Source: Chloroflexota bacterium (GTDB lineage: Bacteria; Chloroflexota; Anaerolineae; Aggregatilineales; Phototrophicaceae). From it: a stretch of DNA of 34,551 nt. Shown piece by piece: positions 24,482 through 34,063 of the stretch. The position numbers and the translations under genes were made by a program. Location: the NCBI GenBank assembly GCA_023430545.1, contig JAEZAF010000072.1, forward strand, positions 1-34,551, written 5' to 3'. The notes beneath the pieces are model-generated. The model worked only from the letters and a program-made list of their open reading frames with translations, did no database searches and had not been told where the DNA came from. Numbering within the stretch: position 1 is the first letter of the stretch; the number at the start of each line of letters is the position of its first letter.

Positions 24482-24985
24482 TTAGACCCGCACCGGGGAA
24501 TTAGCAGCCCACTCGTTGATGCGATCACCCTTCATCTGCTCGTGCAGCGTCAGGATACCGTGCATCAACTGCTCAGGGCGCGGCGGGCAGCCCGCGATAT
24601 AAACATCAACAGGGATGATCTCATCGACACCCTGCACCACAGCATAGTTATTGTAGACGCCACCCGATGAGGCGCAGTCCCCCATCGCGATCACCCACTT
24701 GGGATTCGACATCTGATCGTAAAGCTGACGAACGACCGGTGCCATCTTGCGGGTCACACGGCCAGCGACGATCATGAGGTCCGCCTGACGCGGGCTGGCG
24801 CGGTTAAGCTCCATCCCAAAGCGGGACAGGTCATACGTACCGCCCTGAGTACTCATGTATTCGATCGCACAGCAGGCTAAACCGAACAGCAGCGGCCACT
24901 GGGCACCGGTACGGCCCCAGTTCACTGCTGCTTCCAGTGTGGTCGTCACAACGCCTAAATTACCGAGCTTCTGGGTTACTCCCAT
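24482..24985 (-). CDS. nuoB: NADH-quinone oxidoreductase subunit B (N2 cluster)
   Basis: This is the 20-kDa-type subunit holding terminal cluster N2. The tandem cysteines are in GLACCAIEYMS, with further ligands in GDCASSGGVYNN and YIAGCPPRPEQL. ATG 24985 (167 aa) is preferred because AAAGG stands ~10 bases upstream. An in-frame ATG at 25006 would give 174 aa. Either way the start lies inside nuoA (10 or 31 bases of overlap), so translation is coupled. Electrons pass from here to quinone at the NuoB-NuoD interface. Confidence 0.97.
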   Translation of the reverse strand: MGVTQKLGNLGVVTTTLEAAVNWGRTGAQWPLLFGLACCAIEYMSTQGGTYDLSRFGMELNRASPRQADLMIVAGRVTRKMAPVVRQLYDQMSNPKWVIAMGDCASSGGVYNNYAVVQGVDEIIPVDVYIAGCPPRPEQLMHGILTLHEQMKGDRINEWAANSPVRV

Positions 24986-25338
24986 TCTAAAGCGCCTTTC
25001 TTCCACTCATACAGCAGGCCGATAGTGAGGATGAACAAAAACAACCCCATCACAATAAGACCGTAAATCGCCAGATCACGGAAGACGACGGCGAACGGCA
25101 CGAAGAAAATCACCTCAATATCGAACAGGATGAACAATACGGCAATCAGATAAAAGCGCACTGGCAGACGGCGTGTGCCAGGGCCTATGGGTTTCATACC
25201 ACTTTCGTAAGGCGCATTCTTACGTTCAGTTGGCCGGTGGGGGCCGAAAATGCGCGAGATGACGAGAATGATGAAAGTAATCCCGACCGCCAGCACAATC
25301 ATCGCGGCGGCAGGTGCAAACTCCTGTAAAGCCATCAT
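24976..25338 (-). CDS. nuoA: NADH-quinone oxidoreductase subunit A
   Basis: This 120-aa protein with three TM helices has the loop APYESGMKPIGPG (42-54) that reaches into the quinone-site junction, and FILFDIEVIFFVPFA (69-83) with the conserved acidic pair in TM2. It is first in the operon, behind the promoter at 25385-25413. Two adjacent ATGs (25338 and 25335) are possible; GGGG lies 4 or 7 bases upstream, slightly favouring 25335. The stop lies inside nuoB. Confidence 0.97.
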   Translation of the reverse strand: MMALQEFAPAAAMIVLAVGITFIILVISRIFGPHRPTERKNAPYESGMKPIGPGTRRLPVRFYLIAVLFILFDIEVIFFVPFAVVFRDLAIYGLIVMGLFLFILTIGLLYEWKKGALEWE

Positions 25339-25353
25339 TTAACCCCGGTTTCG

Positions 25354-25373
25354 TTTGTTCATTTTTGAACAAA
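25354..25373. promoter_or_regulatory. Palindrome in the nuo leader (operator or RNA hairpin)
   Basis: TTTGTTCA (25354-25361) and TGAACAAA (25366-25373) form a perfect 8-bp dyad around TTTT. It starts about 5 bases after the predicted transcription start and lies 16 bases before the first nuoA ATG. It could be a repressor site, or a hairpin that protects the mRNA 5' end. Confidence 0.55.
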
Positions 25374-25376
25374 TAG

Positions 25377-25413
25377 TGCCATTTAGGTTAGCATAACCCT
25401 ATGGCATTGTCAA
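25377..25413 (-). promoter_or_regulatory. nuo operon promoter overlapping a second dyad
   Basis: The minus strand reads TTGACA (25413-25408), a 17-base spacer ending TGC, and TAACCT (25390-25385): a perfect -35 with an extended -10 (TGn) and a mediocre hexamer. Predicted initiation is near 25378, giving a leader of ~40 bases. Superimposed is an imperfect dyad: TGCCAT (25377-25382) with ATGGCA (25401-25406), and inside it GGTTA (25386-25390) with TAACC (25394-25398). A bound regulator would cover the spacer and -10. Confidence 0.6.
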
Positions 25414-25515
25414 TTCAAATTCAGCCGTAAAACGCATTCGATGACGGCATCAGGAGCCTAAGATAACGCACAAATGCACAAACGTAAAGCAAATAGATTA
25501 GATGCACATCTGCAA

Positions 25516-26631
25516 TTAACCGACGCGCCTGCCCTTCTTCTGTAATTCGAAAGCCTGATTATGGAGACTGAGGATTTCCTGAACCACCAGTTCGCGATTC
25601 TGCGCATGCAGAAAGGCATTCGCGGGGCTTTCGGCCCCTACACTGAAGAAGTAATGGGATCCGGGGACTACGCGGACATTCGCCACTGGGAATTCGAGCT
25701 TGCCGAGCAGATCCATCATACCTGTCAGACCTACCAGCTTGTCCTTGTGGCCCAGGATCACACGAACGGTTTCCCATGCGCGGGCGATTTCGCGATTCTT
25801 CAGCCGCCCCATTGCCATAAAAGTCGCGCCCGTGACGCCGCGTGGTGTCGCATCATACTGAAAGCTGTGTTCTTCCATAACATAGCGCGTCGCCCCTTCG
25901 CACAGCGTACGAATCATCGTCGGCTTCAGGGACTGACCGATAAAATCCAACCCGCGCAGGCGTTCCAGCAGGCCGATGCCGATGCCGAGGGTTGTGAAGA
26001 AGGCGCGATAAAGTTCATCTTCCAGCAGCAGCGCCGGGGCTAATGCCAGACGGGTCTCCTCACCATAGCGCCAGTGTATCGGATTAAGGTAAAACAGCGT
26101 CGCCGCCCCCATACTATGCCCGACGAAGTTCAGCACCTTCAGCGTAGACTCACCGGGTTGGCGGCGCAGCTTCATCAGATCTACCCATGCCTGCAGAGTC
26201 GTCATACAGGCCGGAGGGTTTACCGCTTCCAGATCTGGCGTATGATCTGCGAGATTGGTGAGACCGAAGCCGTTATGATCGAGTGAAAATGCGATCAGAC
26301 GCCGATTGCTTAGGACCGTCATCCCCGGCAGGTCTTCCCAGATACGATGATTCCCTGTCCAGCCGTGAACAAAGATGACATATCCCTGCGCCATCTGGAT
26401 ATTCGAGATCAGCATCTCATCAGGGGTTTCAAATTCCTCCGGCCATGTGAGCTGCCAGAAGAAATCGGTCAGCCCCTGCTCTGTCAGCAGACGCTGCCCT
26501 TCGTTTTTATCGATCAGCCCGCGACGGATCAGTTCGAGCAGGCTGTAATCGGCGGTGTATGTTCCCGGAACGCGTCCTTCCTTGCGTACCGTATAGCCTT
26601 TGACCCATTGGAGATGCGAAGCGTTCATCAT
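25516..26631 (-). CDS. Alpha/beta-hydrolase fold protein
   Basis: This 371-aa protein has an N-terminal region of ~80 residues of unclear role, then an alpha/beta-hydrolase core. VIFVHGWTGNHRIWEDLPG (85-103) supplies the oxyanion-hole loop. GHSMGAATLF (171-180) holds the nucleophile Ser173. Asp297 in LGHKDKLVG and His326 in PGSHYFF complete a plausible triad. No signal peptide is seen, so it is probably cytoplasmic. The substrate cannot be told from sequence; esterase or lipase-like activity is possible. Start codons at 26631 and 26628 lack a strong SD. It stands on the same strand between rpoD and nuoA. Confidence 0.9.
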   Translation of the reverse strand: MMNASHLQWVKGYTVRKEGRVPGTYTADYSLLELIRRGLIDKNEGQRLLTEQGLTDFFWQLTWPEEFETPDEMLISNIQMAQGYVIFVHGWTGNHRIWEDLPGMTVLSNRRLIAFSLDHNGFGLTNLADHTPDLEAVNPPACMTTLQAWVDLMKLRRQPGESTLKVLNFVGHSMGAATLFYLNPIHWRYGEETRLALAPALLLEDELYRAFFTTLGIGIGLLERLRGLDFIGQSLKPTMIRTLCEGATRYVMEEHSFQYDATPRGVTGATFMAMGRLKNREIARAWETVRVILGHKDKLVGLTGMMDLLGKLEFPVANVRVVPGSHYFFSVGAESPANAFLHAQNRELVVQEILSLHNQAFELQKKGRRVG

Positions 26632-26765
26632 AAGATCAGTTCTCGTAACAGGTGGCAGTGACGCTGGTCACAGGCGAAGTAGGATTGGATGTTTTAAATG
26701 TTACGTTATCTTTCCATTTTGGAATTGGATGAAACTTTCCGCAAGTAAAAGACATACGGTTACCA

Positions 26766-26802
26766 TAAAACAAAAGACGCGATCTGAACTCATCGCGTCT
26801 TT
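26766..26802 (-). terminator. Terminator after rpoD
   Basis: An 11-bp perfect stem (26792-26802 with 26773-26783, loop 26784-26791) lies 20 bases past the rpoD stop on the minus strand. It runs into TTTTGTTTTA. This is a convincing intrinsic terminator that isolates dnaG-rpoD from the hydrolase gene. Confidence 0.88.
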
Positions 26803-26822
26803 GTCATTAGTCGATTGCTTTG

Positions 26823-28410
<1,588 letters not shown>

Positions 28411-28418
<8 letters not shown>

Positions 28419-28530
28419 TTGCAACTCGCTTCAATAGTTCTCTTTTACGGATATATTGCAGATGGGCCTGATACATCGGATCAACGCCAGATAACGCTTG
28501 TGACGCTCGATAATGGATAAATGCGCGCAT
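28411..28530 (-). CDS. Possible 39-residue small ORF between dnaG and rpoD
   Basis: ATG 28530 opens a 39-codon frame that reads MRAFIHYRASQALSGV, then a basic stretch IRKRELLKRV. It stops at 28413-28411, eight bases inside rpoD. This fills most of the dnaG-rpoD gap. The rpoD ATG has a weak SD, so translation of this frame could couple into rpoD. It is in the same frame as dnaG, immediately past the dnaG stop. SD support is poor (AGG abutting the ATG), and homologues are unknown to me. It may be chance. Confidence 0.25.
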
Positions 28531-28572
28531 CCTGATAATTTTGTCGCAAACCCATGACTGGTACAAGAAAGG

Positions 28573-30759
28573 CTACAGGAAATGACGGCTGTTGTTCTGA
28601 CGTTCCTTTTCCAGCAGCCGCAGGGCCTGATTGATGCTCAGCAGAAGCTGCTCATAATGGGCCATGCTTTCCCCGTCATCCTGCATCAGCGCATCAGCCT
28701 GCAGGAATTGCAGCTCCATGCCTTCCCGTTTTAACCGCAGAACACGCAGGATCAGCACCTTATCCAGTAACTGATTGGTCACATCGACCCCGCCACCATT
28801 CCGGCGTTCAAACTGCTGCCATGATGATGTGGCCTCAGCCTCGAAACGGTAGCGCACCCGCTCACGGATCTCTACAACGTCTTCGACCAGCAGGCGTTCC
28901 AGTACAGGAAGATCATCCTCACCAAGTGAATTTCGTATGAATTGCAGGATCTCAAGCTCATCCTGAGAGACAGCCATTTTAAACAATTGAAGCAGTGTGC
29001 GATAGTCGCTGTGCTGGAAATCCTCAGCACACAGGTCACAAAGCGGCCCACGAACCAAAATCGGGTTGTTATTCGCCAGTTCTCGGAACTTGCGATTGAT
29101 CGAGTAGAACAGGTCGGGATAAAGCATCAGCATGCGGATGCAGTAGGCTTCCAGTGCCGCTTCCTTCCCCATCGGTTTGCGTACCGGTGGCTTTGGTGTG
29201 GGTATCCGCCGCACCTCACCCAAAGTCAGGTCGGGAGGCATCCCGTCGAACTCCATCCCCAGATCGTCCGGGATCACCATCGACTCATAATCGGGCGTTG
29301 GCATGTCGTCCGGCGGTCCGGCGATTGATCCCTCGACACCGGCAGGGGCTGACGCTCCACCAGCACTTCGACGCTGCTGGATACGACTGCTGCCCTGATC
29401 CTGTTTTTTATGCTCTTGTTTTTTTGCATCCTGCTTTCGGGTCTGCCGAAGCTGTTCCTGCGCCCATGCCAGCAGATCACGTTCGCCGATACGCAGTCGC
29501 AGCGCCAGCTTCTGAAGATTGTCCTTACGGTACAGATCGCTCTCGGACGCGGTCAGCATCGGCAGCACCTGACGTGCAACTGCTTCACGTTCCTGCAATG
29601 TCGCATTGGGTGGCAGATGCTGTGTTTCCACGTCGATCACATAATCCGCCACCGGCACCGCATAGTCGATCAGTGCCTGCCAGCGTTCCGGGTTCTCACG
29701 GATCAAATCGTCCGGGTCTTTGGCATCCGGGATTTGAAGAATACGGATGTCTACCGCCAGCCGACCGGCATAGTCCGCTTGCAGTGTCTGCCGTGCAACT
29801 TCCAGACTGCGCAGGGTCGCATTCTGACCAGCGGCATCTGCATCCAGTGCGAGGACGATTTTCTTGGCATAACGCAGCGGCGCAAGCTGAAGCTGTGCTT
29901 CAGTCATTGCCGTGCCCATCTGTGCAACGACATTGTGAAAGCCCGCCTGCTGTGCCTGAATAGCATCCATATAGCCTTCGACGATCACGACGGTTTCAGT
30001 ATCGCGGATGGCACGCTTGGCGGTATCCAGCCCGAACAGCGTCCGGCTTTTGTCGAAGACCTCAGACTGCGGAGAGTTCAGATACTTAGGCTGGTCGTCA
30101 GGGTTCAGCGCACGCGCCCCGAATCCGATGACCACACCACGCTCATCACGAATGGGGATCATCAGCCGGTGACGGAAACGATCATAGACCGATCCGCGAT
30201 CGTTGCGGATAGCGACACCGGCATCCAGTGCCTGATCTTCGCTGTACCCTAACTGCTTCAGCTCATTCAGCAGATTCTGCCAGCCTTCAGGCGCGTAACC
30301 GATCTGGAAGTTCCGGATGGTCTCGTCCGTAAAGCCACGCTTGCGCTGGGCATATTCCAGCACAGCATGTCCGGCTTCAGTTGACACCAGTTGATGATGA
30401 TAGAAATCAGCGGCGACTTTCAGCAGTCCACGCAGATGATCAGAGCGCTGACTCTGCTCTGCCTGCTGCGGAGTCTGCTTTCTGACTTCGACGCCTGCCG
30501 CCCTGCCGAGTTCCGCCAATGCTTCGGGGAAATCCCAGCCGTGCTGTTTCATCGCGAAACTGAAAATATCGCCGCCTTCAGCACATGCACCAAAGCAGCG
30601 CCATGACTGCGTGTCCGGATTCACAGTAAACGAGGGCGTTTTCTCGCTGTGGAAAGGACAGCACGCCTTGTAATAACGGCCCGCCTTTTTCAGCGGTGCA
30701 TACTGATGGATATACGCGACGATATCCAGTTTTGCTTTGATGTCATCGACAACAGACAC
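28573..30759 (-). CDS. dnaG: DNA primase
   Basis: GTG 30759 is chosen as start (728 aa, product begins MSVVDDIKAKLDIVAYI). The longer frame from TTG 30810 would overlap the promoter -10. The N-terminal zinc finger CCPFHSEKTPSF...RCFGACAEGGD has Cys34, His37, Cys55 and Cys59; its last pair is C-x3-C and not the usual C-x2-C. The TOPRIM catalytic core follows: VVIVEGYMDAIQAQQAG (Glu261, Asp265) and LALDADAAGQNA (306-311). A Lys/Gln-rich linker (~440-460) leads to the helicase-binding C-terminal region. It makes RNA primers at the replication fork. It is upstream of rpoD on the same strand, and has its own promoter. Confidence 0.97.
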   Translation of the reverse strand: MSVVDDIKAKLDIVAYIHQYAPLKKAGRYYKACCPFHSEKTPSFTVNPDTQSWRCFGACAEGGDIFSFAMKQHGWDFPEALAELGRAAGVEVRKQTPQQAEQSQRSDHLRGLLKVAADFYHHQLVSTEAGHAVLEYAQRKRGFTDETIRNFQIGYAPEGWQNLLNELKQLGYSEDQALDAGVAIRNDRGSVYDRFRHRLMIPIRDERGVVIGFGARALNPDDQPKYLNSPQSEVFDKSRTLFGLDTAKRAIRDTETVVIVEGYMDAIQAQQAGFHNVVAQMGTAMTEAQLQLAPLRYAKKIVLALDADAAGQNATLRSLEVARQTLQADYAGRLAVDIRILQIPDAKDPDDLIRENPERWQALIDYAVPVADYVIDVETQHLPPNATLQEREAVARQVLPMLTASESDLYRKDNLQKLALRLRIGERDLLAWAQEQLRQTRKQDAKKQEHKKQDQGSSRIQQRRSAGGASAPAGVEGSIAGPPDDMPTPDYESMVIPDDLGMEFDGMPPDLTLGEVRRIPTPKPPVRKPMGKEAALEAYCIRMLMLYPDLFYSINRKFRELANNNPILVRGPLCDLCAEDFQHSDYRTLLQLFKMAVSQDELEILQFIRNSLGEDDLPVLERLLVEDVVEIRERVRYRFEAEATSSWQQFERRNGGGVDVTNQLLDKVLILRVLRLKREGMELQFLQADALMQDDGESMAHYEQLLLSINQALRLLEKERQNNSRHFL

Positions 30760-30792
30760 GAATTTCAGTGCTCCAATTGGGATTGAGAGTCG

Positions 30793-30821
30793 ATTATAGG
30801 ATTGCGTCAAAAAGCGCGCAA
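30793..30821 (-). promoter_or_regulatory. dnaG promoter
   Basis: TTGCGC (30821-30816), 17-base spacer, TATAAT (30798-30793) on the minus strand. Initiation near 30786 gives a ~26-base leader to GTG 30759 with GGAG inside. It decides against the longer TTG-initiated frame at 30810. Confidence 0.65.
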
Positions 30822-30935
30822 CCGCGATTCAGGCCCCCGCCCTTTTCAATATTTTGGGTTCATAGTGGACCCTTCAGACGCGTTTATCAGCGCAGAACTT
30901 CCGTCCGTCTGCAGGGATTCTGCCACTACACCGAG

Positions 30936-32126
30936 TCAGTCGTGGTGTCCGTAAGCCTTGATCACGCTGCGGGCAATCACCATGCGATGCACTTCACTGG
31001 CCCCGTCATAGATGCGGAAGGCGCGGGCTGCTTCGTACCAGTGGCTCAGCGGTAAATCATGAGAGATTCCCAACCCACCGCAGATCTGAATCGCACGGTC
31101 CAGCACCCGACAGACGGTTTCAGCAACATGTACCTTCGTCATCGACGTTTCCTGACGTGCACGATCACCCTGCTCCAGCAGCCATGCTGCATGCTGAATC
31201 ATCAGCCGCCCCGCATGCAGTTCAGTCGCGGAGTCCGCCAGCATCCACTGAATAGCCTGATGTCCAGTCAGTGCGGAGCCAAAAGCGTGACGCTGTGAGG
31301 CATAGTCGGTGGCGATTTCCAGTGCACGCTGTGCGATACCCGTCCAACGCATGCAGTGTGTCAGACGGGCTGGCCCCAGACGCGCCTGCACCAGTGCAAA
31401 GCCCTGTCCTTCTTCACCGAGGATGGCACTGTGTGGCAGGTGCAGATTGTGGAATTTGATCTCGCAGTGACCGCCGATATCCGGCCCACCCATATGCGGG
31501 ATGCGCCGGATGATCTCGATACCGGGACTATCGATTGGAGCGAGGAAGAGCGTTGCACCATGACGTGCATCAGGATTTGGATCGGTTCGCGCCATAATAA
31601 TGAGGAAGGATGCGAGACCGGCATTCGTCGTCCACCACTTATGCCCGTTGATCACCCATTCATCGCCATCACGCACAGCGGATGTTTTCAGCATTGATGG
31701 ATCACTGCCGACACCTGGAGCCGGTTCTGTCATGGCAAAGGCAGAGAAGATGTCACCATTCGCCAGCGGCCGCAGATACTGTTCCCGCTGTTCATCATTG
31801 GCGTACATATTCAGCAGGTGCATATTGCCTTCGTCCGGCGCGGCACAGTGGATGGCAATCGGCCCCAGCAGGCTGCGGCCCGCAGCCTCAAATACTGGGA
31901 CGATCTCCTGAAGTGACAGCCCCATCCCACCCAATTCTGGCGGCATCGTCGGATTCCAGAGACCTGCCGCTTTTGCCTTCAGCCGCGCTTCCTGAAGCAT
32001 CACAAGCGGCAGTCCCTCGACGGGATCATCGAAGGCATATTTTTCCAGCGGGACAATTTCTTTATCAATGAATTCGTGAACTCGTTGTACGATTTGTTTG
32101 ATATGAGGCGGGTGTGAAAAATCCAT
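30936..32126 (-). CDS. Acyl-CoA dehydrogenase family protein
   Basis: This 396-aa FAD-dependent enzyme has the family's domain order: N-terminal helical domain, beta domain and C-terminal helical domain. FAMTEPAPGVGSDPSMLKT (~130-150) and WVINGHKWWTTNAG are the FAD/substrate-binding segments, and QICGGLGISHDLPLSHWYEA is the C-terminal signature. Where MCAD-type enzymes have the catalytic Glu in IYEGT, this one reads RIYDGASEVHR, with Asp. That pattern is seen in ACAD10/11-like groups as I recall it. It would oxidise acyl-CoA to enoyl-CoA in the cytoplasm; chain-length preference is unknown. ATG 32126 has only a distant purine-rich SD. The gene is divergent from the V4R-like gene. Confidence 0.94.
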   Translation of the reverse strand: MDFSHPPHIKQIVQRVHEFIDKEIVPLEKYAFDDPVEGLPLVMLQEARLKAKAAGLWNPTMPPELGGMGLSLQEIVPVFEAAGRSLLGPIAIHCAAPDEGNMHLLNMYANDEQREQYLRPLANGDIFSAFAMTEPAPGVGSDPSMLKTSAVRDGDEWVINGHKWWTTNAGLASFLIIMARTDPNPDARHGATLFLAPIDSPGIEIIRRIPHMGGPDIGGHCEIKFHNLHLPHSAILGEEGQGFALVQARLGPARLTHCMRWTGIAQRALEIATDYASQRHAFGSALTGHQAIQWMLADSATELHAGRLMIQHAAWLLEQGDRARQETSMTKVHVAETVCRVLDRAIQICGGLGISHDLPLSHWYEAARAFRIYDGASEVHRMVIARSVIKAYGHHD

Positions 32127-32144
32127 TTATGGTCTACACTCTCT

Positions 32145-32174
32145 GTATTAAAACGGTTCTAAAACAGTTTTCAA
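32145..32174 (-). promoter_or_regulatory. Candidate acyl-CoA dehydrogenase promoter with AACNGTT boxes
   Basis: TTGAAA (32174-32169), an 18-base spacer and TAATAC (32150-32145) on the minus strand. A start near 32138 leaves a leader of only ~12 bases. Two small palindromes of form AACNGTT (32152-32158 and 32163-32169) lie 11 bp apart, between or overlapping the two hexamers. A third is at 32222-32228. They look like operator half-sites. Confidence 0.4.
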
Positions 32175-32321
32175 AGTAATCGCAAATCACTATCACAAAT
32201 CTTTCAGAACAACACCTGAATAACAGTTGTAAACGCAGCAGGGTGAGGCCTTGTCCAGTGGCCCTCACAGGCCACCATGAAAGTCCCTAGCACCCCTAGA
32301 CGAATTCACAGAGTATACCCC

Positions 32322-32855
32322 ATGGCTGAATTTATCTCTTTCGATCCGAATGTTGAAGTCGCTGGACAATCCATGCTGTCCGTGATCGCCGGGATGACGG
32401 AAAGTGCGATGCCGCTGATCAGGAAATACAACCTGGACACGCTCGAACCAGATAAATGGTATCCCTTACAGCCCATTCTTGATTTCTACAAGGAAATCTC
32501 GCAGAGCAAAAATGCCACGCTCAACCTCGTCAGCACTGGCATGAAGGTACCGGAAAAAGCGGTTTTCCCCGGTGATATTGACGACATCTATAAGGCGTTT
32601 CAGGCGCTGAATGTCGCTTATCATACGAATCATCGTGGTGGAGATTTCGGCAACTATCACTATAATCTGGTGCGTGATCGGCATATCGCAATCGTCGCGC
32701 ATAATCCGTTCCCCTGTGATCTCGATTATGGCATTATTGTGGGGCTGGCCCGCCGCTTCAAACCGGTTCGCGGCAACCTGCACGTGTACCATGACCGGCG
32801 CGGGATCTGTCGCAAACAGGGTGCTGAACAATGCACCTATCACATCACGTGGTAG
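32322..32855 (+). CDS. Uncharacterised V4R-like (4-vinyl reductase) small-molecule-binding protein
   Basis: ATG 32322 (MAEFISFDPNVEVAG, 177 aa) is favoured; ATG 32277 would add 15 basic residues (192 aa). Neither has a good SD. The protein is soluble and cytoplasmic by appearance. Its C-terminal half (about 95-177) shows GGDFGNYHYNLVRD, then HNPFPCDLDYGIIVGLARRF and a final cysteine pair, CRKQGAEQC, followed by TYHITW. That ending resembles V4R domains, which bind small or aromatic ligands and often act as sensors. This is a tentative family call from pattern. It stands alone between the dehydrogenase and the ABC transporter genes. Confidence 0.65.
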   Translation: MAEFISFDPNVEVAGQSMLSVIAGMTESAMPLIRKYNLDTLEPDKWYPLQPILDFYKEISQSKNATLNLVSTGMKVPEKAVFPGDIDDIYKAFQALNVAYHTNHRGGDFGNYHYNLVRDRHIAIVAHNPFPCDLDYGIIVGLARRFKPVRGNLHVYHDRRGICRKQGAEQCTYHITW

Positions 32856-33003
32856 CGACGCATCAGGTCAGCGGACACCATCCTTTTGGCTGTCAGCGTG
32901 ACTGCCTGTAACAATCCTGATAGACTCACTGGCAGTTCACGTCAAAGCACTGCATTTTAGTTAGAATGTCGCGTCTCGCTAAAAATAAAAGGAGCTGTTT
33001 GTA

Positions 33004-33960
33004 ATGAGAAGTGTTCGCAACCTGTTATTTGTGCTGATGCTGGCAGTGACTGCCGTTTTTGGCGGTATCGCCGTTGCTCAGGATGACGGTGTGACCATCG
33101 CCGTTCTGACGCCGTATCTGGCACAACCGGGTACACAGTTTATGGTAGAAGGCTTCCAGGCAGCAGCAGAAGAACGCGGCTGGACAGTAAATGTGATCGA
33201 TACGGCTGGAGACGTGGCCGCGCTCAACAGCCGTGTTCAGGATGTCGTCACCCAGCAAGTGGACGCGATTGTACTTAACGCCGATCCCAGTCAGGTCCCA
33301 GCACTGGCTGATGCGACCGCCGCAGGCATTCCGGTCTTCGGCATGGATGCCGGTGTATCGTCTGATGTGGTCGTCAACGTCACCAGTAACGGCTATGAGA
33401 TGGCCGCTGTCACCTCGACCTATGTTGTCGATCAGCTCAATGGCGCTGGCCGTGTGGTGATGTTTGGCTTTAACGCCTATCCGCCGGTGCAGAAGCGGGG
33501 TGTTGTCGCCCGTGCGATCTTCGAGAACACCCCTGACATCGAGATCATTGATTTCGTGGAACCCGATGTCACCGATGGTGGTATTGCAGACTCCCGCGCC
33601 CGTATGGAAGCCATTCTGGCTGCCAACCCGGAACCGGGCAGTATCAGTGCTGTCTGGGCAGCATGGGATCAGCCCGCACTCGGTGCACTTCAGGCCATTG
33701 AAGCCGCTGGTCGTGAAGGTGAAGGCATTATCATCACCGGCATCGACGCTAATCCGCAGGCTGTCGATGCGATCCTTCAGGGTGGAAATTTCACTGCCAG
33801 CATCGCACAGGACTTCTCCGGCATCGGTTCGCTGGTCGCGGAGCAGGTTGAAACCTACCTGAGCAGCGGGGCGCTGCCGCAGACAGTCGTTTATGCGCCG
33901 ACTACCCTGGTGACGGCTGCTAATGCGAGCGAATTCGCGGCGGAAGCCGAAACGGAATAA
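33004..33960 (+). CDS. Sugar-type ABC transporter substrate-binding protein
   Basis: This 318-aa protein has a Sec signal peptide (about residues 1-25, ending AVAQ) without a lipobox cysteine at the usual place. The mature part is a type-I periplasmic-binding fold of the ribose/galactose (RbsB-like) group: TIAVLTPYLAQPGTQFMVEG, QQVDAIVLNADPSQVPALAD, AAGIPVFGMDAGVSS and GRVVMFGFNAYPPVQKRGVV. VWAAWDQPALGALQAIEAAG, GIDANPQAVDAI and TASIAQDFSG follow in the second lobe. It would capture a sugar or similar solute outside the membrane. AAGGAG stands about 9 bases before ATG 33004. The RbsA-type ATPase gene follows after a hairpin. Confidence 0.94.
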   Translation: MRSVRNLLFVLMLAVTAVFGGIAVAQDDGVTIAVLTPYLAQPGTQFMVEGFQAAAEERGWTVNVIDTAGDVAALNSRVQDVVTQQVDAIVLNADPSQVPALADATAAGIPVFGMDAGVSSDVVVNVTSNGYEMAAVTSTYVVDQLNGAGRVVMFGFNAYPPVQKRGVVARAIFENTPDIEIIDFVEPDVTDGGIADSRARMEAILAANPEPGSISAVWAAWDQPALGALQAIEAAGREGEGIIITGIDANPQAVDAILQGGNFTASIAQDFSGIGSLVAEQVETYLSSGALPQTVVYAPTTLVTAANASEFAAEAETE

Positions 33961-34009
33961 CCTTCTGCCCGGTTTCACTGTTTCAATTTTCATCTGAATG
34001 GTTCACACG

Positions 34010-34035
34010 GAGAGGCGGATAATCCGCCTCTCTTT
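34010..34035 (+). terminator. Hairpin between substrate-binding protein and ATPase genes
   Basis: A perfect 10-bp GC-rich stem (34010-34019 with 34023-34032, loop TAA) is followed by only TTT. It lies 50 bases after the substrate-binding-protein stop and 29 before the ATPase start. A partial terminator or mRNA-stabilising hairpin here would leave more binding protein than ATPase, a common arrangement. Confidence 0.6.
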
Positions 34036-34063
34036 GCGATAGGTAATGGTTACAATTTGTCTT

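Noticed and set aside
25354..25373. LexA (SOS) box in the nuo leader
   Set aside because: The order is GTTC-N6-GAAC, not GAAC-N4-GTTC as in Gram-positive-type LexA boxes, and nuo is not an SOS gene set.
30760..30810. TTG start for dnaG at 30810
   Set aside because: The TATAAT of the likely dnaG promoter (30793-30798) lies inside this extension, and the conserved primase sequence begins at GTG 30759.
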